This document shows, piece by piece, positions 11,380 to 22,390 of a stretch of DNA of 64,000 bases. A program made the translations under genes and the position numbers. This DNA is from Dugong dugon (Eukaryota; Chordata; Mammalia; Sirenia; Dugongidae). Location: contig CM057482.1 of assembly GCA_030035585.1 (NCBI GenBank), positions 47,473,501-47,537,500 on the forward strand, read 5' to 3'. The notes below the pieces were generated by a model. The model saw nothing but the letters and a program-made list of their open reading frames with translations, was not told the DNA's origin and did not search any database. Each line of letters opens with the position of its first letter. The first letter of the stretch is position 1.

Positions 11380-12390
11380 TTGTATCATTTTTTTCTTTTT
11401 AGCTTATTTTATTGAAGTACATAACTCACATATGGAAATAGACAAAACATAAATGAATCATTACAAAGTAAAAACCCATATAATCACCATACAGATAAGT
11501 AAATGGAACACTGCTATCATTCCAGAAGCCTCGTGTGGCACCTGCTACCAACTTCAACAGTACAGTTTCATTTTGCCCATTTGTGAATTTTATGTGAATG
11601 GAGTCATACACCATTTGTACCTGGCATTTTTGACATAAATCATGTTTGTGCGGTGCACCCCTGCTGTCATGTGCAGCTGTAGTTTGTTCATTTTCTTTGC
11701 TATTTATTATTCCATTGTCTAAGATAAAAGCAATGTATTCTTAAACAGTGTTATTAAGATAAAATTCACATACCATAAAGTTCACTTATTCAAAGTATAA
11801 AATGTTTTTAGTATATTCACGGGTTGGGCAACAATCATCACAATCTAATTTTAGAACAATTTTGGCGTATGGCTGCTAATCAAAAGGTTGGCAGTTCGAA
11901 TCCCCCAGGTGCTCCTTGGAAACCCTATGGGGCAGTTCTGCTCTGTCCTATAGGGTTGTTATGAGTTGGAATCAATGCGACAGCAGTGGATTTGGTTGGT
12001 TTGAGTCAAAGAAGCACATTAGTAGCCACTCCCCATTTCTTTCCCCTCTCCCCTGCACTAAGGAACCACTAAGTGACTTTCTGTCTCCATAGATTTGCCT
12101 GTTCTGGACATTTCATATAAATGTAATCATACAATCTGTGGTCTTTTGTGACTGGTGTCTTCCACTTAGCATAATTTTTTCAAGGTTCATCCACATTGTA
12201 GCATGTATGGGTATATTTCTTTTTATTGACAAATAGTATTCCATTGCATGGATATAATACTACCTTTTATTTATCCATTCATCAGTTGTGGCTGTTCCTA
12301 CTTTTTCGTTATTGTGACTAATGCTGCTATGAACATTATATAGGACAAAAGTTTCTGTATACATTTACAATTAAATTGGTATTAATATGA
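11380..12390 (-). mobile_element. Old L1 3' ends (two pieces)
   Basis: Two ancient L1 3'-terminal pieces on the minus strand. One (about 11390-11725) begins near TTTATTGAAGTACATAACTC. The other (about 11735-12390) contains AAAATTCACATACCATAAAG, GATTTGCCTGTTCTGGACAT and TTATCCATTCATCAGTTGTG, all classic mammalian L1M 3' sequence. The second piece is interrupted by an AfroSINE at 11862-12004. Confidence 0.8.
11862..12004 (+). mobile_element. AfroSINE, well preserved
   Basis: Sense copy with the tRNA-like B box (GGCAGTTCGAATCC), AAACCCTATGGGGCAGTTCT and the tail ATGAGTTGGAATCAATGCGA, followed by a GGTTTGGTTGGTTTG end. Starts inside the head. Confidence 0.93.
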
Positions 12391-12446
12391 ACTTAATTGT
12401 TAAGATGTAAATTGTAATTCCCAGGCCAACCAGTTTGCTACTTTGC

Positions 12447-12494
12447 TACACACACACACACACGCACACACACACATAAATAAATAAATAACAC
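12447..12494. repeat. (CA)n and (TAAA)n microsatellite
   Basis: A run of alternating ACAC with one CG interruption, followed by AAATAAATAAATAA. It borders the start of the old plus-strand L1. Confidence 0.95.
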
Positions 12495-12753
12495 AGGAAT
12501 TAAAATGGTACACTAAAAAGTATTTATTAAACACAAAAAAGGCAGTGATGAGGCACAGGGGACAAAAAAAGACATAAGACATATAGAAATAGCAAAATGA
12601 TAGCTATAAGTTCTACATTATCGATAATTACACTGAAATAAATACTCGAATTAAAAGGCAGAGATTGGCAGAATAGATTTAAAAAAAAGATCTATTTCCT
12701 GTCTAAAAGAGATACACTTTAGATTTAAATACACAAATAGGATGAAAGTAAAA

Positions 12754-12958
12754 CCAAAAATCAGTTGCTGTCAAGTCAATTCTGAATGATGGTGAACCCA
12801 CATATATCAGAGTAGAACTATGCTACACAGGGTTTTCAGTGGCTGATTTTTTGGAAGTAGATTTCCAGGCCTTTCTTTCGAGGCACCTCTGGCTACACTC
12901 AAACATCCAACCTTTCAGTTGGCAGCCAAGCATGTTAACTGTTTGCACCACCCGGGTA
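12754..12958 (-). mobile_element. AfroSINE in old L1
   Basis: The plus strand shows CAGTTGCTGTCAAGTCAATT, CACAGGGTTTTCAGTGGCTG and a head ending TTTGCACCACCCGGGTA. It interrupts the endonuclease region of the old L1. Confidence 0.9.
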
Positions 12959-13018
12959 TTCCTGGGCGAAAAAAGATATACCATGCAAATAGTAACCAAA
13001 AGTGAACTGGTGTGGCTA

Positions 13019-13232
13019 CTGTATTTTTACACGAATAATATGCACCTTCTACACTTGTTTACCAACTGTGTACTCCCCCTGCAAGGTATTTTTGTAAGTG
13101 CTGCTAGGCCAACTTTTTTCACATGTTGCTGTAAAAAACTTAGCATAGTGTGCTTATGAAAATACCTCACTGGGAGAGGGTGTGGTTGGCAAACAAATGT
13201 AGAAGGCACACGTTATTCACATAAAGATACAG
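13019..13232. mobile_element. Palindromic MITE, TA-flanked (Tc1/mariner-like)
   Basis: A 214-bp insertion in the old L1. It is almost wholly one long inverted repeat. The left arm begins CTGTATTTTTACACGAATAA and the right arm, reversed and complemented, begins CTGTATCTTTATGTGAATAA. I aligned the first 80 bases of each arm without gaps; nearly all differences are transitions. A TA dinucleotide sits on each side (13017-13018 and 13233-13234), fitting the TA target duplication of Tc1/mariner/pogo elements. The centre is near 13125. I do not recognise the family. Confidence 0.85.
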
Positions 13233-13753
13233 TATACTAATACAGGTGAAAGTACTCTTTAAGACAAAAATTATTACTGGAAACAAAGACATTTTATAAT
13301 AATAAAAGGGTCAACTCACGAAGATGTAAAAATTTTAAACATATATGCCCCTAATAACTGAGCCCCCACAATATATGAAACAAAAACTAACAGAATTGAA
13401 GGAAAAACATGGACAATTCTACAATAATATTTGGAGATGTCAATACCCCACTTCCAATAATAGAAAAACTAGACAGAATATCAACAAAGAAATAGAAGAT
13501 GTGAACACTATAAATGAATTCACTCTGACATCTATAGAATACACTATCCAACAGGAACAGAATACACATTCTTATCAAATGCACATGGAACATTCTCAAG
13601 GATAGACCATATGTCAGCTCATAAAATAAGTCTCAATAAAATTAAAAGGATTGAGGTCATACAAGGTATGTTCTCCAACCACGATGGAATGACATTAGAA
13701 ATTAATCACAGAAGGAAATCTGGGTAGACAGAATAGGTGGAAACTAAACAATA

Positions 13754-14106
13754 CACCCACTCCTCATTATCAGCATGGTTAGGATCCAAAGACCACGTCG
13801 TTATGCAAAAATTGACGTTATGCAAAAATAGAAGTTGACTACATCAGATCACAAAATGAAGGATGACTACATTATTACATGACTGCCAAATTACATCATT
13901 ACATAACTGCCAGACTGCTGAGAATCATGGCCCAACCAAGTTGACACATAACCTTAACCATCACAGCCAGCGTTACTTTCGCTTCGCACCTCAGCATTCA
14001 TAACTTCCAGTTGTATGTCGTTAATGCACAAAATAGTCAGATAGTAGATTTTTTACTATTGTCATAAATGCAAGGTGTCGATAAAGAGATAAGTAAGGAG
14101 TAGGTG
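13754..14106. mobile_element. Nonautonomous TA-flanked DNA transposon (pogo/Tigger-like)
   Basis: An insertion in the old L1 with terminal inverted repeats: left CACCCACTCCTCATTATC, right (reverse complement) CACCTACTCCTTACTTATC. TA lies on both sides (13752-13753 and 14107-14108), and the L1 sequence resumes immediately. About 219 bases belong to it; the rest is a nested LTR fragment (13832-13965). Interior traits include repeated GTTATGCAAAAA-type sequence. Assignment to pogo/Tigger rests only on the TA duplication and short TIRs; the family is not recognised. Confidence 0.72.
13832..13965 (-). mobile_element. ERVL-type LTR 5' fragment, nested in MITE
   Basis: On the minus strand it starts TGTGATGGTTAAGGTTATGT and continues with GGGCCATGATTCTCAGC and TATGTAATGATGTAA. 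This is the same family as the LTR at 39193-39640. Only the first ~134 bases remain. Confidence 0.82.
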
Positions 14107-14276
14107 TATACTCCTAAATAATGAATGGGTTAATGAAGAAATCACAAAGGAAATTAGAAAATACTTTGAAATGAATGAAATGAAGACACTACATACCAAA
14201 ACTTACAGGATGCAGCTAAAAAAGTGTTTAGAGGAGAACTTACAGCTGTAAATGCCTACCTTTAAAAAAAAAAACT

Positions 14277-14678
14277 TGTCTTAATTATCAAGTGCTTCTA
14301 TCACAGAAATACCACAAAAGGATGGCTTTAACAAACAGAAATTCATTTTCTCACAGTTAAGGAGGCTAGAAGTCGAAACTCAGAGCACCAGCTCTAGAGG
14401 AAGGCCTTCTCTGTCGGCTGTGGAGGAAGATACCTGTTTCTTCAGCTTCTGCTTCCTGGTTCCTTGGCGATCTCCGTGTGTCTTGGCATCTATCTTACCC
14501 TATCTCTGCTCTGCTAACTTGTTTAATTTCTTTTATATCTCAAAAAGAGATTGACTCAAGATACACCCTACATTAATGTGGCCTCATTAACATAGCAAAG
14601 ACAACTCATTCCCAAATGGGATTATAACCACAGGCATATTTACAACACATTTTGGGGGACATAATTCAATCCATAACA
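14277..14678 (-). repeat. 3' LTR of the MaLR provirus
   Basis: Begins TGTCTTAATTATCAAGTGC and ends AATTCAATCCATAACA on the plus strand. It is homologous to 16474-16885 along its length. Confidence 0.87.
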
Positions 14679-16186
14679 TTCAACCCTTTGCCCCCTAAAA
14701 ATTCATGTCCTTCCCACATGTAAAACATTCACCCCATCACATCATCCCAAAAGTCTTAAATCAACTCCAAGTTCAAAATCTTATATTCTGAATCATCTAA
14801 ATCAAATATGGGTGAGACTTTAGGCATACTTCATCCTGGGGCAAAATTCCTCTTTATCTGTGAACCTGTGAAATCTAGACTATGAGTTATCTGTTTCCAA
14901 AGTACAGTGGTAGAACAGGCATAAGGTAGACATTTCCATTACAAATGGGAGAAATTGGAGGGATATAATGGGCACCAAGCAAGTCCAAAATCCAGCAGAA
15001 CAATTTACATTAGTTCTCAAGGCTTGACAATAATTCTCTGTTCTCTGAGACCATCTAGGCAATACTCCTGCCCTCCAGACTCTGGGTGTTGGCCATGCTC
15101 TATGAATTCTGGGTGGAGGCCCCTTGGCCCTCGGCTTCAGTTTTACCTTCCAGGCCCACTGGGACAGCAATTCTGTTCCCTTGGCTTTGGGCAGCCCATC
15201 CTCCTAGTCTATCTGAGTGATGACCCAGCGTCCTTGGTCCTGGCAGGCCCCATTCTTCTGCCCCTTGGGCATGGCAGCCCCACCCTCCCAGGTTTGGGCA
15301 GTGACCTCATCTCCCTGGTATACCTTAATGGCAGCCCCACACTCTGGAATTGAGTTGGTAAAGCTCTAATTCTTTGAAACCCAGGAGGCTGTGGCCCCAC
15401 CCTTTGAAGCCAAGAAGGCCCTGCTTCCCGTGCTCCAACAGTTCTGCTGATCTCTGAGCTGCTCCAGGAATGGCCCTTTTTCTTTCTCGGTGGACAACAG
15501 ATGTGGCTTCTTGGCCCTGTTTCCTGCCTGCAGAATTCCAAAAAGCAGACAGCATTTTTCCTTTTGTTCTTTCTCTGTCCCCTTCAGTCTAAGCTGATGG
15601 GTTTTCTGCTATGGTAGTTGGTTAGGTCCATCAGTCACAGGCTTAATCTCCTTAACAAAAGATTGTGTAGCCACGTCGTTGGTGAAAATTCTACGACACG
15701 TGTCCTTAATTTGTACAGCAGACTTTTCCAAATCTATAAATTCTATTTTCACTTTGCAGAGTTCATTTTTAAGTCCATCTCTTTCCTTTTGCATTTTATT
15801 ACAAGTGGCAAGGAGAAACTACATGGACCCTTTAAGATCTTGCTTAGAAATCTCATCAGCCAGATACCCAAGTTCATCAATTTCTACCTTCCATCAAACA
15901 TTTGAACATAATTCAGACAAGTTCTTTGCCACTGCATAAAAAAAGTATCGCCTTTCCTCCACTGTCCAATCACATGTTCATCATTTTCTTTTAAAGCCTC
16001 AGCAGAAGCATATGTAACATCCCCATTTCTAGCAACATTCTGTTGCTGGTGTCATATATATTCTCTAAGATAATAGAGACTTTCTCTATAGCTCTCCTTA
16101 CTTCCTTTTGAGCCCTCACCAGAATTGCCTTTGACATCCATAATTCTACCAACAGTCTCTTCAAGGCAATCTAGGCTTTTACTGTT

Positions 16187-16356
16187 CAAACCCCAAAACC
16201 CAAACCCAATGCCCTCAAGTCAATTCCAACTCATAATGATCCTATAGGACAGAGTAGAACTGCCCTGTAGGGTTTCCAAGGAGTGGCTGGTGGATTTGAA
16301 CTGCCTACCTTTTGGTTAGTAGCTATGCTCTCAACCACTGCACCACCAGGGCTCCA
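16187..16356 (-). mobile_element. AfroSINE within MaLR internal region
   Basis: The plus strand shows GCCCTCAAGTCAATTCCAAC, CCTATAGGACAGAGTAGAAC, TAGGGTTTCCAAGGAGTGGC and a head ending CTGCACCACCAGGGCTCC. It is younger than the provirus. Confidence 0.95.
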
Positions 16357-16454
16357 GATTTTACTATTAGGCACCTTAAAACTCTTCCAGCCTTTACCCA
16401 TTACCAAATTCCAAAACCACTTCCTCATTTTTAGGTATCTGTTAGAACACTACT

Positions 16455-16471
16455 CCCACTTCTTGGTACCA
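16455..16471 (-). promoter_or_regulatory. Primer binding site, tRNA-Leu type
   Basis: The minus strand reads TGGTACCAAGAAGTGGG, close to the complement of a tRNA-Leu 3' end (expected TGGTACCAGGAGTGGG). It sits directly inside the 5' LTR. Confidence 0.75.
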
Positions 16472-16473
16472 AA

Positions 16474-16885
16474 TTCTTAGTTATCTAGTGGTGCTTAACA
16501 GAAATACCACAGTGAATGGCTTTAACAAACAGAAATTCATTTTCTCACAGTTTAGTAGGCTAGAAGTCTGAACTCAGAGCATTGGCTCTAGGGAAAGGCC
16601 TTCTCTCTTTGTTGGCTCTGGAGGAATATCCCTGTCTCTTCAGCTTTTGCTTCCTAGTTCCTTGGAGATGTCTATGTTTCTTGGCATCTATTTTACCATG
16701 TCTCCTCTGCTCACTTGTTTAATCTTTCTTGTATCTCAAAAGTGATTCACACAAGATACACCCTACACTAATCCTACCTCATTAACATAACAAAGACAAC
16801 CCATTCCCAAATGGGATTATAACCACAGGCATAGAGATTAAGAATTACAACACATATTTTGGGGGGACATAAATCAATTCATAAC
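16474..16885 (-). repeat. 5' LTR of the MaLR provirus
   Basis: Plus strand starts CTTAGTTATCTAGTGGTGC and ends AAATCAATTCATAAC. The outermost bases have mutated from the TG...CA form, so the exact right border and TSD are uncertain. Confidence 0.83.
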
Positions 16886-17537
16886 TGATCTGAAATAAAT
16901 AATCTAGTCTTCCACCTTGAGAAACTAGAAAAAGAAGAGCAAATTAAACTAAAAGCCAGTAAAAGAATGGAAATAATAAGAACTAGAATAAAAATAAATA
17001 AAACAGAGATTAAAAGAAAATGGATAGAGTCAACAAAACCAAAAGTTGATTCTTTGAAAAGATCAACAAAATTGACAAACCTTTAGCTAGGCTGGCCAAA
17101 AGACTCAAATAACTAAAATGAGGAAAGGATATACTGACCTTACAGAAATAAAAAAGATGATACAGTAATACTGTTAACAATTGTATGCCAACAAATTAGA
17201 TAACATCAATGAAATGAACAAACTCCTAAAAGGGGTTGGCGGGGGGGAGACTACTGAAACTGACTTAAAAAGAAATAGAAAGTTTTAATGGACCAATAAT
17301 AAGTAAAGAGATTGAACTAGCAATAATAATAATAAATCATTCCACAAAGAAAAGCCAGGTCCAGGTGCACTGGCGAATTCTAACAAATGTTTAAAGAATT
17401 AACAATCCCCCACAAATTCTTGCAAAAAAAGAAGAGAAGGAACACTTGTCAACTCATTATCTGAGACCAATATTACCCTGACACCAAAAGCAGACAAAGG
17501 CATCACATGAAAAGCAAATTATAGACATATAATTTTT

Positions 17538-17886
17538 AAAACGATTTTTTTATTGTACTTCAGGTGAAGGTTTACAGAACAAATAGATTCTCATGAAAGA
17601 GTAGTACACATATTATTTTATGACATTGGTTAACAACCCCACAACATGTCAACCCTCTCCCTTCTCGACCTTTTTTTTTTTTGGTGAAAATATACATAGC
17701 CAAAGATACACCATTTCAAAAATTTCTGCATGCACAGTTCAGTGACATCAACTACACTCTTACAATTGTGCTGCTATTCTCACTTTAGATGAAGGTTTAC
17801 AGAACAAAATAGTCTCTCATTAAACAGTTAGTACACATGCTGCCCTATGACAATGGTTAACAACCTCACAACACATCAACACTATG
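17538..17886 (-). mobile_element. 5'-truncated L1 3' end with 15-bp TSD
   Basis: Flanked by the perfect duplication AGACATATAATTTTT (17523-17537 and 17887-17901). It belongs to the same subfamily as 1719-2373, with an internal T tract followed by GGTGAAAATATACATAGCC. Inserted in the old plus-strand L1. Confidence 0.9.
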
Positions 17887-18763
17887 AGACATATAATTTT
17901 TTTGTGTGTACATACACACAAAAATCCTAAACAAAATTCTAGCAATTCAAATCCAGGAAAATATAAAAAGGATTATAAATCACGACCAAGTGGGATTTAT
18001 CCCAGTAACATATGAAAATCAATCGATGCAATAAAATGGTTGGTTCAACTTATGAAATTTAATTAATGTAAAAAAATGTTTACCAGACTAGGAAAAGACT
18101 ATTATTAGCAAGGTCAAAATGCACACGATCATCTCAATAGATGCAGATAAAGCATTTGAGAAAATTCAACACCCTTTCATGATTTAAAAAAAAAAAAACT
18201 CAACAAAAAATGGACAATGAATAGAACTTCCTCAATCTGATAAAAGGCATCTACAAAAAGCCCATAGCTAACATCATAGCTAACAGTGAAAGACTGAAAG
18301 CTTTCCCTCTAAGATAAGAAACAAGACAAGGATGTCCTCTTTTCCCACTTCTAGTCAATGTTGTACGGGAGGTTCTAGCCAGGGCAATTAGTCATAACAA
18401 AGAAATGAAGAGCATCCAAATTGGAAAGACAGAAGCAAAGCTATCTTTCTATCTGCAGATGACATGACCTGGTATATAGAAAATAGTAAAGAATACACAC
18501 CAAAAATGAACAAACAAACAATAAAACCTTATTCAAGTTAATAAATTAGTTGACCAAGATTGCAAGATACAAAATCAATATACAAAAGTCTATTTGTATT
18601 TCTATATACAAGTAATGAAGAATCTGAAAATGAAATTAAGAAAACAATTCCATTTATAATAGTATAAAAACTAATAAAATACTTAGGAATAAATCTACCA
18701 AAAGTGGACTGCAAAACTTGTACACTGAAAACCACCAAACACATTGAAGAAATAAAGACCTAA

Positions 18764-18911
18764 ATAAACCAAACCAAACCAAACTCGTTAACCGTCGAGT
18801 CACATCCAACTCACAGTGGCCCTAAAGGACAGAGTAGAACTGCCCCATAGGGTTTCCAATGAGTGGCTGGTAGAGTCGAACTGCTGACTTTTGGGTTACC
18901 AGCCAAGCTCG
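18764..18911 (-). mobile_element. AfroSINE
   Basis: The plus strand begins with an AACCAAACC tail, then CGTCGAGTCACATCCAACTC and GGGTTTCCAATGAGTGGCTG. It splits the post-RT region of the old L1. Confidence 0.93.
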
Positions 18912-19621
18912 AATAAATGGAATAGCACTAGAATTTCTGGATTGGATGACTTAATAATTGTTAACATATCAATATTCTCCAAATTAATCTAGATTCAGTA
19001 TGTGCAATCTTTATCAAAATCCTGGTAGAAATCTATAAGCTGATCCTAAAATTTATATGGCAATGCAAAGAATTCAGAATAGCCAAAACAATGTGGAAAA
19101 AGAATAACAAAGTTGGAGGAGTCAAACTTTTCAATTTCAACACTTTCTACAAATCCACAATAAGCAAAATTGAGTGGTATTGACATAGGATAGGCATATA
19201 AATAAATGGAGTATAACTGAGAGTCCACAAATAAACGCATAAATTTATGGACAATTGATTACTACACAAAGGTGCCAAGACAATTAAAGGGGGAACGAAT
19301 AGCCTTTTCAACAAATTATGGGACAACTGAATAGCCACATGCAAGACAATGAAGTTGGACCCTTCCACACACCATATCCAAAAATTTGCTCCGAGTGGAT
19401 CAAAGATCTAAGTACAAGAGCTAAAACTATTAAACTATTAGAAGAAAACATAGATGTAAATCTTCATGAATGTGGATTGGCAATGGTTTCTTAGAAATGA
19501 CACCAAAGGCACAAGCAACTAAAGGGGGGGAAAAAAAACCTCACAGATAAATTGGATTTCATAAAAATTCAAAACATTTGTGCTTCAAAGGACACTATCA
19601 AGAAAAGACAACCCCTGAGAT

Positions 19622-19728
19622 AATCTTTAAACCTTAAACCAAAAATATCCCATGAGGTCTTCTTAAAACGAAACAACAATTTAGCTTAACTTGCAAAGAC
19701 TGTCTACCTGCTCTTTTAAGATCTATCT
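19622..19728. other. Unassigned ~107 bp beside the RTE 3' end
   Basis: Neither L1 nor RTE by inspection. It lies between the broken L1 and the 3' terminus of the minus-strand RTE, so it travelled with the RTE, belongs to another insertion, or is a repeat I cannot name. Confidence 0.45.
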
Positions 19729-20835
19729 GTTGTTGTTAGAAGCTGTCAGGTCAGTTGCAACTCAGAGCAACAACACTCTGTACAACAGAAGGAAACACTG
19801 CCTGCGCCATCCTCATAATCGTTGTTATGCTTGAGCCCATTGTTGCAGCCACTGTGTCAATCCATCTGGTTGAGGGTCTTCCTCTCTTTTACTGACCCTC
19901 TACCAAGGATGATGTCCTTCTCCAGGGACTGGTCCCTCCGGATAAAGAGAGCGGACCTATGGATCTGCGCTCATACCCTGGTTTTGAGAGGAGGAAAGAT
20001 TTATTTCATTGACTAGCAAGCAGGAACTCAGACGTATCGACCTCAAATTGAGTTCCCCAATTTGAGGAAACAGTTACATTTTAGAGGCGTGGCGAACCAT
20101 ACATATTCATAGAGGGGTGGGGAAGGCAGATGGGCAGATTCAGGAAGTTATACCTATTCATGATTTCTACTAATTATTTATTATGGTGCGGGACCAGGAC
20201 TTGACACGGAAACAGCTGACAAACCCTCTGCTTTTGAAATAGGCTTAGCTACTGCAGATGACTTACGTCCAGTGATTTAAGTTCCTTGACCTGAGTGTGC
20301 TCATGTTATTGAGCATGCGTGGTAGTCAGAGGTCGTCTGTCAGCCATCTTTGTTTGCTCTGCGCATGTCTGACCACCCTGGGCCGGTTAGATCCGGATCT
20401 GTCAGGAATTCTCCAGAGAGTCTGCAAAACAACTTAAAGGAAGTGAGTGATGTGGTTGGGAGGTGAATAGGAGTGGTCTGATAACTGGTGGATTACTAAT
20501 TAATTAGGTGTCTTTTTTCCTCTAAGGTCCCCTAACAATAACATGTCCAAAGTATGTGAGACAAAGTCTCGCCAGCCTTACCTTTAAGGAGGATTCTGGT
20601 TGTACTTCTTCTAAGACGGATTTGTTCGTTCTTTTGGCCATCCATGGTATATTCAATATTCTTCGCCAACACCATAATTCAAAGGCATCAATCCTTTGGT
20701 CTTCCTTATCCATTATCCACTTTCACATGCATATGAGGTGATTGAAAACATCATGGCTTGGGTCCCACCTTAGTCCTCCAAGTGACTCCTTTGTTTTTTA
20801 ACACTTAAAAGAGGTCTTTTGCAGTAAATTTTCCC
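19729..20835 (-). mobile_element. RTE (BovB-type) LINE, 5'-truncated, split by an LTR
   Basis: The minus-strand RTE 3' end begins at the TTGTTGTTAG tail (19729). The reverse-transcriptase C-terminus is readable at 20522-20713 (DAFELWCWRRILNIPW, NKSVLEEVQPE, TYFGHV), the conserved C-terminal signature of RTE elements. A ~590-bp LTR insertion (19945-20537) separates the two halves, and the CTCC-GATAACATGTCC RTE sequence resumes on each side. It sits within the old L1, which resumes at about 20836. Confidence 0.9.
19945..20537 (-). mobile_element. Probable solo LTR of an endogenous retrovirus
   Basis: A ~593-bp block that interrupts RTE sequence cleanly, with GATA and (A)ATA at the borders. Read on the minus strand it starts TGTTAGGGGACCTTAGAGG and near its end has AATGAAATAAATC, a possible polyadenylation signal, then CTCTCTT. 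Size, TG start and a downstream AATAAA fit an LTR. There is no partner LTR or viral gene in the window. Its class is not determined; the 3' terminal CA is not intact. Confidence 0.6.
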
Positions 20836-21745
20836 TGATAATGGTCTAATGTCCAGAAAACATTAAGAAGTCTTACAACTCAACAATAAAAGGACAAATA
20901 ACCCAATTAAAAATGGACCAAAGATTTGAATAGATATGTCTTCAAGAAGATATATGAACGGCCATTAAGCATATGAAAAGATGCTCAATATTATTACACA
21001 TTAGGGAAATGCAAACCAAAACTAGAATGAGATGTCACTTCACACCTATCAGAATGACTATAATAAAGACAGACAATAACAAGTGTTGACAAGATGTGGA
21101 GAAGTTGGAACCCTCATATATTGCTGATGGGAATGTCAAATAGTGCAGCCATTTTGGAAAACAGTTTGGCAGTTCCTCAAAAAGTTAAACATAAAGTTAC
21201 CATATGACCTAGAAATTCTACTCCTATGGATATACCCAAGAGAAATGAAAATATGTGTCCATGAAAAAATATGTACACAAATGTTCCTAGCCACATTATT
21301 TATAATAGCCCAAAACTGGAAACAACCCAAATATCCATCAACTGATGAATGCGTAAACAAAGTAGGGTATATTCATATTTGGGCATAAAAAGGAATGACG
21401 TACTAATTCATGCTATAACATGGATGAACCTTAAAACATTATGCTAAGTGAAAAAAGTCAGACACGAATTGTATGATTTCATCTATACAAAATGTCCAGA
21501 ATATGCAAATCTATAGAGATAGAAAGTAGGTTAGTGGCTCCTTAGGGCAGGCAAGGGAGCAGTTGAGGGGAATGGGGAATGACTGCTAATAGGAACAGGG
21601 TTTCTAATGTTCTAAGATGGATTGTAGTGATGGTTTCAGGACTCTTTTAATATACTAAAAACCAGTAAACTGTACACATTAAATGGATGAATTGTATGAT
21701 ATGTGAATTATATCTCAATAAAACTGTCAGATACACAAAAAATGA

Positions 21746-22390
21746 ACACACTCTTGTATACATGTTCCAAAAGCTGATTGTTTTGCCTTTCACAAAGCAG
21801 TCCAGCCATCTCTAGGTACATCTGTAAGACACTTGGAATAAACTTTTGCGTATGGTTGTCAAGAACTACGAAGAATCTGATATTTTTACTTGCTTGCAAG
21901 CTGACAAGTTAGCCTGTCACAGTTTTATGGATGATAACAGAAGACACAAAACCCCCTGGTCAGAGACAAAGGTACAGCACACAAATTGAAAGATTTGTAT
22001 TCACATGGATACCCCTTGTCCTCATGTCCCACGGGGTAACACAGAAATGAGTCTAGGGGAATGTTGCGCATGCAGTAAGTTTGCATCATGGCTGAGGATC
22101 CCTGAGCTTAATAGCTCCAGTCTTTTAAAGGGGACACAGGAAAGCTTGTCCAGCTTTTGTCCCAGAGGGTCACGTTATTTTTATTATCCTGGACAGCAAA
22201 CAAATCTCCCACCTTAGTGGGAGACATTATCTCTGTCTTCCAAGGCTGTTTGCTATACAAATATCCTTGAAAAGATAGCCTAGAACAAAACATTTGATAT
22301 CTATAGAACCTGTAGATATATCTTAGAACAAAATCCATCAGTGTCCCTGCTCATAAGACATGCAGAATGTTTCATGAAGAATTGTCTCCC
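21746..22390. other. Unassigned segment, possibly LTR-derived
   Basis: It is non-L1 sequence between two L1 blocks. It contains a short perfect hairpin, TCTCCCACCTTAGTGGGAGA, near 22205. Composition and length would suit an old LTR, but I cannot name a family or find termini. Confidence 0.4.

Larger units (their letters stand above)
14277..16885 (-). mobile_element. MaLR provirus with two LTRs
   Basis: A complete but decayed MaLR (nonautonomous ERVL relative) on the minus strand. The 5' LTR is 16474-16885, the internal region 14679-16473 and the 3' LTR 14277-14678. Just inside the 5' LTR, 16455-16471 reads CCCACTTCTTGGTACCA on the plus strand. Its complement is the tRNA-Leu-type primer site used by the ERVL group. 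Next to the 3' LTR a purine tract (minus AGGGGGCAAAGGG) fits a polypurine tract. The internal region has only broken frames; no gag or pol could be assigned. The LTRs have clearly diverged from each other. It is inserted in the old L1 and holds an AfroSINE. Confidence 0.87.
12500..21745 (+). mobile_element. Old L1 (L1M) with a chain of nested insertions
   Basis: One plus-strand L1, readable in order through its insertions. The ORF2 start and endonuclease are at 12500-13750, the post-endonuclease region at 14107-14276 and 16886-17537, and the reverse transcriptase at 17887-18760. The post-RT region is at 18912-19620, and the C-terminus and 3' UTR are at 20836-21745, ending CTCAATAAAACTGTCAG. 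The catalytic box near 18455 reads LSADDMTW, so the Asp pair survives but the frame is shifted. Collinear resumption after each insertion shows a single ancestral element. Inserted into it are AfroSINEs, two TA-flanked MITEs, a MaLR provirus, an L1 3' fragment and an RTE. Confidence 0.88.
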
